DNA from: Streptomyces sp. yr375 | GTDB lineage: Bacteria; Actinomycetota; Actinomycetes; Streptomycetales; Streptomycetaceae | Length of the DNA: 64,000 nucleotides | Direction: 5' to 3' | NCBI RefSeq assembly: GCF_900110755.1 | Contig: NZ_FOFF01000014.1 | Span: forward strand, 62,001-126,000 | Shown: positions 1 to 7,519 of the stretch, piece after piece | Layout of the letters: each line of letters opens with the position of its first letter | Position numbering within the stretch: position 1 is the stretch's first letter | The notes under the pieces: generated by a model | Seen by the model: the letters and a program-made list of their open reading frames with translations, nothing else | Told to the model about the DNA's origin: nothing | Database searches by the model: none | Translations under genes and position numbers: made by a program

Positions 1-129
1 TGGGGGCAGGTGGGCGAGCGCCGCTTTTCCACGCTGGTGGGCGTCGAGTACGACCCCGAGACCGACGAACCGCAGTCCGTCGAACTGCTCACCCCCCTCT
101 ACCTGCACGACGAGGAGACGGAGGCGTGA
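1..129 (+). CDS. C-terminal fragment of an unidentified protein (cut by window start)
   Basis: Frame 1 is open from the first base to a TGA at 127-129 and gives 42 residues ending LHDEETEA. The tail is acidic and no family is recognisable. Its stop overlaps the GTG start of the phosphatase-like gene by four bases (GTGA), which indicates translational coupling and one operon. The function cannot be judged from this fragment. It may be accessory cargo of the integrative element. Confidence 0.6.
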   Translation, partial: WGQVGERRFSTLVGVEYDPETDEPQSVELLTPLYLHDEETEA

Positions 130-950
130 ACGTCGCCCTCGGTTCACAGCCCTCCGAACCGCGCGGCGGCAACGAGGACTTCGCCGCTGCCGCACATGGC
201 ACGGCTGTCCTGCTGGACGGTGCCGGCGTGGCCGGGGCGGAGACCGGTTGCATGCACGGCGTCGCGTGGTTCTCGTTCACGCTGGGCGGGCTGCTGTTGA
301 GCGCCATCACGGTGCTACCTGCACGGCCGCTCGCCGATTGTCTGGCCGACTCGATCCGCGGAGTCCGGTCGCTGCACGAAGACACCTGCGACCTGGCCTA
401 TCGGGCCAGTCCGACCAGTACGGTCGTCGCCGTGCGTGCCGCTGAGGGAGTCCTGGAGTACCTCGTACTCGGCGACTCGACACTCCTGCTCGCCGACAAG
501 GACGGGAAGACGACCGCCGTCACGGATCTGCGCCTGGACGACGTCAGCGTGCAGTTGCGTGGGCCAGTCGACGCGTTGCCTACCGGTTCCCCCGAGCACG
601 CTGCCGCCCTGGCCGAGTACCGCGACGCCCTGACGGGGCTCCGCAACCGGCCGGGCGGTTTCTGGATCGCCGGACCCGATCCTCAAGCGGCCGAACATGC
701 CCTCACCGGGTGCGTCCCGCTGGAGTCGCTGACCTCCGTGACGCTGCTCAGTGACGGCGCTACGCGACTCGTCGACCTCTTTGAACTCGTCACCTGGCAA
801 GAGGCGTTGGACGTCCTCGGCGAGTCCGGGCCCGACGGGCTGATCCGCCGCGTGCGGGATGCCGAGGCCGACGACCCCGACGGTCGGCGCTGGCCACGGG
901 GCAAGGCACAGGATGACGCCACCGCCCTGCACTGGGTGCTGCCGAAGTAA
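126..950 (+). CDS. PP2C-family protein phosphatase-like protein
   Basis: This 274-residue protein resembles a compact PP2C (PPM) serine/threonine phosphatase. Visible metal-site signatures are the early GNEDF, LLDGAG near residue 30, the central LGDS near residue 115 and LLSDGA near residue 205. The family uses these aspartates to hold two Mn/Mg ions that activate water for phosphoprotein hydrolysis. There is no signal peptide or membrane segment, so it should be cytoplasmic. The GTG start overlaps the preceding stop, and a convergent HEAT-repeat gene lies 29 bp downstream. Its place on an AICE, away from core transfer genes, suggests cargo or element regulation. Its substrate is unknown. Confidence 0.75.
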   Translation: MNVALGSQPSEPRGGNEDFAAAAHGTAVLLDGAGVAGAETGCMHGVAWFSFTLGGLLLSAITVLPARPLADCLADSIRGVRSLHEDTCDLAYRASPTSTVVAVRAAEGVLEYLVLGDSTLLLADKDGKTTAVTDLRLDDVSVQLRGPVDALPTGSPEHAAALAEYRDALTGLRNRPGGFWIAGPDPQAAEHALTGCVPLESLTSVTLLSDGATRLVDLFELVTWQEALDVLGESGPDGLIRRVRDAEADDPDGRRWPRGKAQDDATALHWVLPK

Positions 951-979
951 CCGGCGTTTGCCCCTGCTCTCGCCCTTGC

Positions 980-2284
980 TCAGATGCGGTAGGCCCCCGC
1001 TGGTACGCCATGGGCGAGGCCGTGCGGAGTCAGGGCGATGACGCCGGTTCCCCGTGACGGTGTGTCGGGGCCGATGTGCAGGGGGCTGACGCCGTAGGAG
1101 CGGGCGAGGTCGGCGGCCATGTCGTGGGCGGCCCACCGCCATTCGTCTTCGTCGTCCTGGCTCTCTTGCGCGGCGTCCCAGTCGGGCGTGAGGCCCAGTT
1201 CCACACGGCGGGCCCGCTCGTACGGCAGGGGCTCGCCGAGGGTGAGCAATTCATCCTCTCCCTCGCCTGTTTCGCAGTACCGCCGGGTTACGGTGCCTTG
1301 CTCGGCGATGAGCCAGGCGGAGCCGTCGCCCTGGCCGCCGTAGTAGTACGCGTGTGCCTGGCCGTAGCGGGCGCTGAGTTCGGTGCACAGGCGCAGGACG
1401 TCCTCGCTCCGTTCCTCGCCGCACGGGTCGCACCATGCACCGAGGATGAGGGTCCAGCCGTCGAGCTCGGGCGTCACGAAGACCCGTTCGTAGCCGTTGT
1501 AGGGGTCGTCCTCGCCGAAGCCGTGGCCGTCGGCGTCGACGATGTCATTGCCCAGAGCGAAGGTCACGGGTCGCGGGTCCGCCAGGCCGAGGGTCTGCAT
1601 GATTCCGGCCTGGTCACCGCTCGGGACGGCCATCCAGTGATTCCAGCACGCCCACATTCCTTCGGGCCGGTCGTCCGGGAGCTTGACGCGGATGAGTCGT
1701 TCGATCGCGGCCACGTCGGCGCGGGACAGTGCCGGTTCGCCGCCCAGCTCGGCCAGCACGGTCAACGCCCGCGCCCGCTGCTGGCCCGGTCCTTCTTCCC
1801 GGATGCGCTGGAGCAGGGGAATGACGTGCTCGCCTTGAAGAATCAGGGCGTCCTGCGCCTGTCGGGCAACCCTCTCGTCGGGGTCCCCGAGCAACGGCAG
1901 CAGAGCAGAGACGGCGGGCCGGGCAGCGTCGCCGCAGTGCTGGAGTCCGCGGATGGCCATCCTGCGCACGTCCGGCACGGGATGGGAGAGGGCTGCGGTG
2001 TAGCGGTCCAGGGCCGCCGAGCCAAGGCAGGAGAACGCGAAGCCGACGCGCTTGCGAGAGCTCTTAGTGGACGCGGAGGCGAGACCTCGGAGTAGGCCGT
2101 CGAAGGCTGCGTCGCCGATCCGCTCAAGCACGTCGGCGATCGGCCGCCAGTCCACGGGGGATTCCTCGTCCGTCAGCTCCCGCACCAGGTGCTCCACCGC
2201 GTCGGTGCCGAGAGCGGCCAACGTGTCCGCCGCCGCTTCACGTCGGTCTGGCACCCCGAGGTCCCGTATCAAGTCGGTGTCCAT
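980..2284 (-). CDS. HEAT-repeat protein with an uncharacterised C-terminal domain
   Basis: The 434-residue product starts at the ATG at 2284, preceded by GGAGGGAACGCG, a good ribosome site. An upstream ATG at 2335 lacks one. Residues 1 to about 190 are alpha-helical HEAT-like repeats, with recurring patterns such as VRRMAIRGL and DERVARQAQDAL. About 210-360 is a mixed domain rich in Trp, Gly and Tyr (GWTLILGAW, YYYGGQGDGSAW), followed by an acidic stretch and a short helical tail. No catalytic motif is visible. HEAT repeats normally bind proteins. The gene is divergent from the transfer genes across the repeat-bearing control region, so it could be regulated with them. The specific role is unknown. 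Confidence 0.7.
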   Translation of the reverse strand: MDTDLIRDLGVPDRREAAADTLAALGTDAVEHLVRELTDEESPVDWRPIADVLERIGDAAFDGLLRGLASASTKSSRKRVGFAFSCLGSAALDRYTAALSHPVPDVRRMAIRGLQHCGDAARPAVSALLPLLGDPDERVARQAQDALILQGEHVIPLLQRIREEGPGQQRARALTVLAELGGEPALSRADVAAIERLIRVKLPDDRPEGMWACWNHWMAVPSGDQAGIMQTLGLADPRPVTFALGNDIVDADGHGFGEDDPYNGYERVFVTPELDGWTLILGAWCDPCGEERSEDVLRLCTELSARYGQAHAYYYGGQGDGSAWLIAEQGTVTRRYCETGEGEDELLTLGEPLPYERARRVELGLTPDWDAAQESQDDEDEWRWAAHDMAADLARSYGVSPLHIGPDTPSRGTGVIALTPHGLAHGVPAGAYRI

Positions 2285-2370
2285 CGCGTTCCCTCCAGCA
2301 AGGTCGAACGGCCCTCGGGCGTCATGATCCGGCACAGGTCTGACAACGCCAGAGCCACCCGACTTGCATA

Positions 2371-2463
2371 CCCCCCTAGACAGTTGACGGGGTGTCGGTC
2401 TAACGTGGTCGTCAACCCCCCTAGACAGTCAGGGCGGGCCGCCTCCCGTGCTGTCTAGGGGGG
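2371..2463. repeat. Three copies of a 13-mer (two direct, one inverted) in the divergent control region
   Basis: CCCCCCTAGACAG occurs exactly at 2371-2383 and 2416-2428, and as its reverse complement CTGTCTAGGGGGG at 2451-2463. Between the direct copies, TTGACG at 2384-2389 and CGTCAA at 2410-2415 form a further inverted repeat. The array sits between the HEAT gene (starting leftward at 2284) and the first transfer-region gene (starting at 2520). This arrangement fits a repressor operator controlling both directions, or an iteron-like replication or transfer site. In pSAM2 the GntR-type regulator KorSA controls comparable promoters, but no regulator gene is in this window, so the binding protein is unknown. 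Confidence 0.7.
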
Positions 2464-2519
2464 TATTCAAACCGAAGCGGCGCGGACTGAACGCGTCGCC
2501 GACAAGTGAGGTTCAAGAA

Positions 2520-2867
2520 ATGCGTGTCATCCCCGTAGACGTCTCTACCGCAACGCTGCTCGTCACCAAGCTGCCTGAGATCAAGGTGAAGGACCGTCAG
2601 ACCGGTGAGGTCGCCGTGGACCCGGTGACCAACCAGCGGCTCATGGTGCTGGAGCTGGTGTTCATCGCGCAGGGCGGTTCGGACATGATCAAGGTGACCA
2701 TCCCTGAGCAGGGCATCGGTGAGGGCCTGGTGATGGGTGCTCCGGTCATCATGTCCGGACTCATCGCCCGGCCGTGGGAGAGCGAGTTCGGTGGGCGGAT
2801 GCGTCACGGCATCGCCTATCGGGCGGACGCCGTCATGGTCAACGCCCCCGCTCCGGTGCAGGGCTGA
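2520..2867 (+). CDS. Conserved small AICE protein of unknown function
   Basis: The 115-residue protein begins MRVIPVDVS at an ATG 9 bp after a GTGAGG ribosome site. An upstream in-frame ATG at 2448 would run through the third 13-mer and is unlikely. The sequence is beta-rich, with no signal peptide, membrane segment or catalytic motif. Typical pieces are VTNQRLMVLELVF and IAYRADAVMVN. It is first in the transfer operon and its stop is five bases before the translocase start. Small proteins at this position are common upstream of tra in AICEs. The function is unknown, and a role in transfer or its control is an inference from position. Confidence 0.65.
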   Translation: MRVIPVDVSTATLLVTKLPEIKVKDRQTGEVAVDPVTNQRLMVLELVFIAQGGSDMIKVTIPEQGIGEGLVMGAPVIMSGLIARPWESEFGGRMRHGIAYRADAVMVNAPAPVQG

Positions 2868-2872
2868 TCACC

Positions 2873-4240
2873 ATGACTGACACCCTCTGGGGACTGGTGC
2901 TGTGCCTGCTGGCCCTTGCCGCGCTGCTGGTCCTGCGCCGTCGTCTGCCGGTCGCGTTCTGGTGGCTCGTGGGCTATCCGTTCGTGGCGCTGCGCGTGCT
3001 CACCACGTACCGGGCCACGATGGACGCCTGTGGTCTGACGGTTCCGGCTTCGGCCGTCCGTCGGGCCACGGCCCGGGTGATCGGGAGGGAGGCGGCACCC
3101 GTACCGCCTCGCCGGTCGCTGCCGCTGCCGACCGGGTCCGGTCTCGTGATGCGGCTGCGCATGGCGACCGGGCAGGCTCCTGAAGACTTCATGGCGTCGG
3201 CTGACCGGCTGCGGCATGCCTGGGCCGCGCACGCCGTGCACATCCGTCCTACCAAGCCGGGGTGGCTCGAACTGAGGCTGATCGGTTGGGACGTGCTTGC
3301 TGACGTGCGGCCCGCCCGGCGGTGGCAGAGGAGTGGCCCGCTCTCCCTGCCCATGGCGCTGCGGGATGACGGGCGGTGGCACGTGCGGGACTTCCGTGCC
3401 GTGCCGCATGAACTCATCCTGGGTGCAACGCAGTCCGGGAAGTCCGTGTACCTGCGGAACCTGCTGTGCGGCCTGGCCCGGCAGCGGGTCGTGCTCGTCG
3501 GGATCGACTGCAAGTGGGGCGTCGAACTCGCGCCGTTCGCACCCCGGTTGTCGGCACTCGCTGACACCTCCGACTGTGCCAACGAGCTCCTCGACGTCCT
3601 GCTGGAAGAGATGGAGGCACGGTTCCGGCTCATTGGTCTCCGGTCCGGGGCGGGTGCGGATGCCGTGCTCACCTCGGACGTGTGGGGGCTGCCGGATGCG
3701 GTGCGGCCGGTGCCGGTCGTGGTCGTCGTCGACGAGGTCGCGGAACTCTTCCTCGCCGCAAGCCGGGACGACGAGAAGCGACGCGACGCCATGGTCACCA
3801 AGCTCATCCGCATCGCCCAGCTCGGCCGCGCGGCCGGCATCTACCTCGAAGTGTGCGGACAGCGCTTCGGCTCCGAACTCGGCAAGGGCGCCACCATGCT
3901 CCGCGCCCAGCTCACCGGCCGCATCTGCCACCGGGTCAACGACGAATCGTCGGCGAACATGGCGCTCGCCGACATCTCCCCTGAAGCGGCGCTCGCCGCC
4001 ACCTCCATCCCGGCCGAACGGCCCGGCGTCGCCATCGTCGGCGACTCCTCCGGCGGCTGGTCCCGCGCCCGCTCACCCCACCTCACCCTCGACGAGGCGG
4101 CGGCGATCTGCCGCGCGACCTCCGCTCTGGTGCCGGAACTGCCCCGCCTCGACCCCTTCCGGCCCTTCGTCGCCGAAGAGTCCGCCGGGTCTGCCTCTCC
4201 CGCCGCTGCTGCACCCACCGCGCGCCCGGTGACCGAGTAG
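2873..4240 (+). CDS. FtsK/SpoIIIE-type conjugal DNA translocase
   Basis: This 455-residue protein drives intermycelial transfer of double-stranded element DNA. Residues about 5-45 hold a hydrophobic N-terminal membrane stretch. The ATPase core has a Walker A GATQSGKS at 184-191 and a Walker B-like VVVVVDEVAEL around 281-291, followed by an RIAQLGRAAGIYLEV segment typical of FtsK-type motors. TraB/TraSA proteins of pSAM2 and related Streptomyces elements form hexameric pores and recognise short repeats through a C-terminal winged helix. The C-terminus here ends in a short Ala/Pro-rich tail. The upstream ATG at 2774 is out of context, and the chosen ATG follows the previous stop by 5 bp. Confidence 0.92.
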   Translation: MTDTLWGLVLCLLALAALLVLRRRLPVAFWWLVGYPFVALRVLTTYRATMDACGLTVPASAVRRATARVIGREAAPVPPRRSLPLPTGSGLVMRLRMATGQAPEDFMASADRLRHAWAAHAVHIRPTKPGWLELRLIGWDVLADVRPARRWQRSGPLSLPMALRDDGRWHVRDFRAVPHELILGATQSGKSVYLRNLLCGLARQRVVLVGIDCKWGVELAPFAPRLSALADTSDCANELLDVLLEEMEARFRLIGLRSGAGADAVLTSDVWGLPDAVRPVPVVVVVDEVAELFLAASRDDEKRRDAMVTKLIRIAQLGRAAGIYLEVCGQRFGSELGKGATMLRAQLTGRICHRVNDESSANMALADISPEAALAATSIPAERPGVAIVGDSSGGWSRARSPHLTLDEAAAICRATSALVPELPRLDPFRPFVAEESAGSASPAAAAPTARPVTE

Positions 4241-4327
4241 CCGCACTTCCCTCCCCACGGTCGGCGTAACCGCCTCGCGCCAAGTCCCTATCCCTCCCAT
4301 GCCTCGAACCGGAAGGAAGTCGAGCCG

Positions 4328-5002
4328 ATGCGTGCCCAGTTGGCCCGTGTGGACGCCGTGATCGTCCAAGCCGTCATCGCGGGTGCCCTGTCCTTCTCGC
4401 ACCTGCACGACCTTGCTGAGGCGGCTGGACAGGGCGGCTGGAAGGCGTGGGCCTATCCCGTCAGCGTCGACCTGCTGTTGGTCGCCGCCTGGCGTCGGAT
4501 GCGGGAAGCGCAGCGCGCCGGACAGCCCGCTGGGGGACCGCGGCTGTGGTTCCTCGTCGCCCTGGCCGCATCCCTCGGCGCGAACGTCGCGACCGCAGGG
4601 CTCCTCGACCTGGACGACGTTCCCGCGTCGCTCCGCGTGGTGGTGGCCGGCTGGCCCGCCGTCGCCTTCTTCGGCGGAACGCTCCTTGCGCACTCGCCCC
4701 ACACGCCAGAGGCACCTTCGGAGACGGAGACGCCCACCGCCCCGGTCGCCATCGAGGAGCCGCAGCGTGACGCGCTCCCGGAACCGTCCATCGAACCGGA
4801 ACCCACTATCGAGCCGATCACCGCCCCAGCCCCGGCGCCCACTGCTCCCGCCGTCTCCCTGCCGCCCGCCCTCGTCGACCGCGTCCGGGTCCTGGCCGAG
4901 GAACACCGCGCCGCCACCGGCGGCCCCGCCGACCCCGACGCCGTCCGGGCCCGGCTCGGCCTGCCCGCGTCCATGACGCCGTCCGTCGCAGCCCACCTCT
5001 GA
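4328..5002 (+). CDS. DUF2637/SpdB-type membrane protein
   Basis: The 224-residue protein carries about three to four hydrophobic segments in its first 120 residues (VIVQAVIAGALSFSHL, VDLLLVAAWRRM, WFLVALAASLGANVATAGLL and VVVAGWPAVAFFGGTLL). A Pro/Glu/Thr-rich linker and a short C-terminal helical region with DPDAVRARLGLP follow. DUF2637 proteins are a hallmark of Streptomyces plasmids and AICEs. They are linked to Spd functions, the spread of incoming plasmid through septal cross-walls after transfer. GGAAGGAAG precedes the ATG. It is second in the transfer set, 87 bp after the translocase. Confidence 0.85.
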   Translation: MRAQLARVDAVIVQAVIAGALSFSHLHDLAEAAGQGGWKAWAYPVSVDLLLVAAWRRMREAQRAGQPAGGPRLWFLVALAASLGANVATAGLLDLDDVPASLRVVVAGWPAVAFFGGTLLAHSPHTPEAPSETETPTAPVAIEEPQRDALPEPSIEPEPTIEPITAPAPAPTAPAVSLPPALVDRVRVLAEEHRAATGGPADPDAVRARLGLPASMTPSVAAHL

Positions 5003-5017
5003 AAGGAGACGCACCTG

Positions 5018-5203
5018 ATGCGCCCCGCCATCCGCTCCGCACTGGAGTACGCCGCAGAACTGACCCGCCGCAATCGGCTCGTCGAAGCCGTCGCCGTCGC
5101 GCAAGCCGCGTTCCAACAAGCCACCGAGGACGAATTCCCCGAGATCAGGCAGTGGCTCACCGACCACGCCGACGACTTCACCGGAGAGGACGCCCAGCAA
5201 TGA
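5018..5203 (+). CDS. Small AICE protein, 61 residues
   Basis: AAAGGAG lies just upstream of the ATG. The product is soluble, mostly helical and acidic towards the C-terminus (WLTDHADDFTGEDAQQ). No motif is recognised. Proteins of this size and helical character sit between DUF2637 and Spd genes in many AICEs. The stop overlaps the next start as ATGA, so the two are translationally coupled. The function is unknown. Confidence 0.7.
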   Translation: MRPAIRSALEYAAELTRRNRLVEAVAVAQAAFQQATEDEFPEIRQWLTDHADDFTGEDAQQ

Positions 5204-5382
5204 CCAGCCCCAGGTTCCGCAACGTCCGCCGCATCGGCCCCGTCCAGGTCGCCTCGTTCATCGCCCGTGGCCGTAACCGCCACCTCGCCGCCTGCACGGC
5301 TCCGCGCTGCGACTTCTCCGCCGAGTACGACAGCCGCGCCGCCGCCGAACTCGCCGCCCGCACGCACCGCTGCAGGGCCTGA
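5200..5382 (+). CDS. Small mobile-element transfer protein, 60 residues
   Basis: The start ATG is inside the previous stop (ATGA at 5200-5203), giving MTSPRFRNVRRIGPVQVASF. The N-terminal half is strongly basic. The C-terminal half has a Cys pair spaced C-TAPR-C and a final HRC, which might bind a metal. Proteins of this type are usually annotated as mobile element transfer proteins in Streptomyces AICEs. A nucleic-acid-binding role is plausible from the charge but not shown. Confidence 0.7.
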   Translation: MTSPRFRNVRRIGPVQVASFIARGRNRHLAACTAPRCDFSAEYDSRAAAELAARTHRCRA

Positions 5383-5397
5383 AAGGAGATCAACGCC

Positions 5398-5553
5398 ATG
5401 GATGTCCCGCTCTGGTTCGCCGTGCTCGTCGTCGGCTTCCTCGGCATTCAACTCGCCCGTCCTCCTTGGTGGTTGGTCGCCCTGCTCCTCCTGGGCGGCT
5501 ACCTCATCGCCCACAGCGTCCTCGCCCCCGCCGTCGCCACGCTCCTCGACTGA
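5398..5553 (+). CDS. Very small membrane protein, 51 residues
   Basis: A GAAAGGAG site at 5381-5388 precedes ATG 5398. The reading frame encodes MDVPLWFAVLVVGFLGIQLA, then RPPWW and a second hydrophobic stretch LVALLLLGGYLIAHSVLAPA, ending at TGA 5551-5553. Two transmembrane helices fill almost the whole protein. It lies between the 60-residue transfer protein and the SpdD-like gene with typical operon spacing, so a role in the Spd membrane system is likely but unproven. Confidence 0.7.
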   Translation: MDVPLWFAVLVVGFLGIQLARPPWWLVALLLLGGYLIAHSVLAPAVATLLD

Positions 5554-5573
5554 CCGCAGAAGGGACCCCCCTC

Positions 5574-5873
5574 GTGTTCACCCCGAAGTACCCGCCCCAG
5601 GACACCGCCCCGATCCACACCACCACGACCCCGACCGCCTACAACCCGGCGCACTACGTCCCGGCTCCCGCACCGGTTCCGTTCGCCCCAGTCCCCAACC
5701 GGCCGGCCGTCCAGATCACCCCCGGAAGCGTGCTCGCCCTGGTCGCCGGTGGTAGCGCCGCCGTCTTGGTCGTCGGCGCGGTCCTGGTCTCCATGCTGCT
5801 CGCGGTCGCGATCACCGCCGCCTCTGTGGCCGTCTGCGCGGTCGTCATCCGCTCCATCCTCAAGAGCCGCTGA
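5574..5873 (+). CDS. SpdD-like membrane protein
   Basis: The 99-residue product starts at GTG 5574, 8 bases after an AGAAGGGA site at 5558-5565. Residues 1-45 are a Pro/Thr-rich, probably extended segment. Residues about 48-90 form two closely spaced hydrophobic helices (VLALVAGGSAAVLVVGAVLV, then MLLAVAITAASVAVCAVVI), and the tail is RSILKSR. This layout matches SpdD-type spread proteins of pSAM2-like elements, which help plasmid migrate within the recipient mycelium. It closes the small-gene run before the initiator gene. Confidence 0.75.
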   Translation: MFTPKYPPQDTAPIHTTTTPTAYNPAHYVPAPAPVPFAPVPNRPAVQITPGSVLALVAGGSAAVLVVGAVLVSMLLAVAITAASVAVCAVVIRSILKSR

Positions 5874-5907
5874 CCTCTCCCGCTCCGCTCGCCCCGGCTT
5901 GCCCGCA

Positions 5908-5926
5908 CTGTCTATCCCCCTTGACA
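5908..5926. promoter_or_regulatory. Degenerate copy of the 13-mer plus TTGACA upstream of the initiator gene
   Basis: CTGTCTATCCCCC at 5908-5920 resembles the inverted 13-mer half CTGTCTA of the 2.4 kb region, but with C rather than G runs. It is followed directly by TTGACA, a good -35 box, 56 bp before the initiator start. A repressor acting at both places would coordinate transfer and replication. This is inferred from similarity only. Confidence 0.4.
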
Positions 5927-5981
5927 AGGCAAGTCGGGGCTTCCGTCCCAAACTCCCGCCCCTCCGAGGAGGAACCCGCAC

Positions 5982-7349
5982 ATGCGCCCCGAGGCTCCCG
6001 CCGGAGCCATCCGCCAACTGGCAACCCTCGCCCAGTACGGCGACCTGAGCACCTACGCACACCAGATCCAGCGTCTCGGCGGCTGCGAGCGGCCCGTACG
6101 GATGGAGGGCCACCGCCTCGACGTCCACGCCGCAACCGGTGAGATCGTCCGTGAGGTCGTCGACCGCGACCTTCCGGCCGGACAACTCCTCATCCGCTGC
6201 AACAACCGCCGGGCAACCCGGTGCGCCGCCTGTGCGGAGGTCTACCGCAAGGACACCTTCCACCTCGTCACGGCCGGCCTGAGCGGCGGCAAGGGAATTG
6301 GCCCGGCCGTCGCCGGACACCCCCGCGTCTTCGCGACCTTCACTGCTCCGTCCTTCGGGCCCGTCCACAACCGACCGGGCGGCGGTCGCTGCCGCTGCGG
6401 ACGCAGCCACCCGGACGACGACCCCGCTCTCGGCACGCCCTTGAACCCGGAGCGTTACGACTACCGTGCGGCCGTCCTCTGGAACGCGCACGCTGGTGCC
6501 CTCTGGGCCCGGTTCACCACCTACCTGCGCCAACAGCTCGCCTCCCGCGCGGGTATCGGCCGATCGGCGCTGCGCGACTGCCTCAAGGTGTCGTATGCCA
6601 AGGTCGCCGAGTATCAGCGGCGCGGGGCCGTCCACTTTCACGCTGTGATCCGGCTCGATGGCCCGGACGGTGCCGAGGACACCCCGCCGGTCTGGGCCAC
6701 GACAGAACTCCTCAGCGACTCGATCCGCTCTGCAGCCCGGCTCGCCGAGGCGCCCGGCCCGACCCTCGACGGCCGCGCCCACACCTTCCGCTTCGGCGAA
6801 CAGCTCGACATCCGCCCCATCGCCTCGGCCGACTTCACCGGACCCACCAACCTGACCAGTCGGGCTGTCGCCGCCTACATCGCCAAGTACGCCACCAAAG
6901 GCGCGGAGAGCGCGACGGGCACTCTCGACCGCCCGATCCGCAACCCCGTCATCGACCTCATCGGCACCGACGTCACCGACCACGCCCGTCAGATGATCCT
7001 GACCTGCTGGCACCTCGGCGCACGCTCCGAACTCGAAGACCTGCGCCTGCGCAAGTGGGCCCACATGCTCGGCTTCCGCGGCCACTTCTCGACCAAGTCC
7101 CGCGCGTACTCGGTCACCCTCGGGGCCCTCCGCCAGGAGCGCGCCGACCACAACGAAGCGCTCACCCGCGAACGCGCGGCCCTGGCTGGCCACCCCCTCC
7201 CGGACCCGGACACCGTCCTTGTCCTCTCGCACTGGCGCTTCGCCGGTACCGGGCTGACCGCCGCCGAATCCTGGCTCGCCTCCTCGCGGCGACCCGACAC
7301 CCCGGACACGGAAGGAGACTCGTCGTGGACCGCCGACGAGACGAACTGA
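5982..7349 (+). CDS. RepSA-type replication initiator
   Basis: The 455-residue protein matches the RepSA family of rolling-circle initiators used by excised AICEs. A Cys cluster near residues 70-86 (C-NNRRATR-C-AA-C) resembles the zinc-binding motif of the family. Residues 218-220 are His-Phe-His within VHFHAVIR, the HUH metal site. Y299 and Y303, in AAYIAKYATKG, are candidates for the nicking tyrosine. The ATG follows GAGGAGG. The 3' end overlaps the excisionase gene by 25 bp, which links replication and excision. It acts at the double-strand origin, which is normally near or inside this gene, but no origin is assigned here. Confidence 0.88.
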   Translation: MRPEAPAGAIRQLATLAQYGDLSTYAHQIQRLGGCERPVRMEGHRLDVHAATGEIVREVVDRDLPAGQLLIRCNNRRATRCAACAEVYRKDTFHLVTAGLSGGKGIGPAVAGHPRVFATFTAPSFGPVHNRPGGGRCRCGRSHPDDDPALGTPLNPERYDYRAAVLWNAHAGALWARFTTYLRQQLASRAGIGRSALRDCLKVSYAKVAEYQRRGAVHFHAVIRLDGPDGAEDTPPVWATTELLSDSIRSAARLAEAPGPTLDGRAHTFRFGEQLDIRPIASADFTGPTNLTSRAVAAYIAKYATKGAESATGTLDRPIRNPVIDLIGTDVTDHARQMILTCWHLGARSELEDLRLRKWAHMLGFRGHFSTKSRAYSVTLGALRQERADHNEALTRERAALAGHPLPDPDTVLVLSHWRFAGTGLTAAESWLASSRRPDTPDTEGDSSWTADETN

Positions 7350-7519
7350 TGACCGTCCCGCAGATCCTCACCGAGCTGGGCGGAGTCTCCCGCCGCACCT
7401 TCTACCGCTGGCGGGAACTGGGCCAGGCCCCGGAAGCGATCAAGCTTCCGAACGGTGAACTCCGCTTCTGGCGAAGTGACTTCACCTCGTGGCTCCACGG
7501 ACTCGGGGAGGCCGCGTGA
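7325..7519 (+). CDS. xis: Excisionase / AlpA-type helix-turn-helix protein
   Basis: The 64-residue protein is best started at GTG 7325, 7 bp after AGGAG (7313-7317), giving MDRRRDELMTVPQILTELGG. ATG 7349 is an alternative that lacks the spacing. The motif GVSRRTFYRWRELGQAPEAI and the following LPNGELRFWRSDFTSWL form the winged helix of the MerR/AlpA-like excisionases. Such proteins bend attachment DNA so that the integrase excises the element. The gene overlaps the initiator upstream by 25 bp and the integrase downstream by 4 bp (GTGA), so all three are likely one transcript. Confidence 0.88.
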   Translation: MDRRRDELMTVPQILTELGGVSRRTFYRWRELGQAPEAIKLPNGELRFWRSDFTSWLHGLGEAA

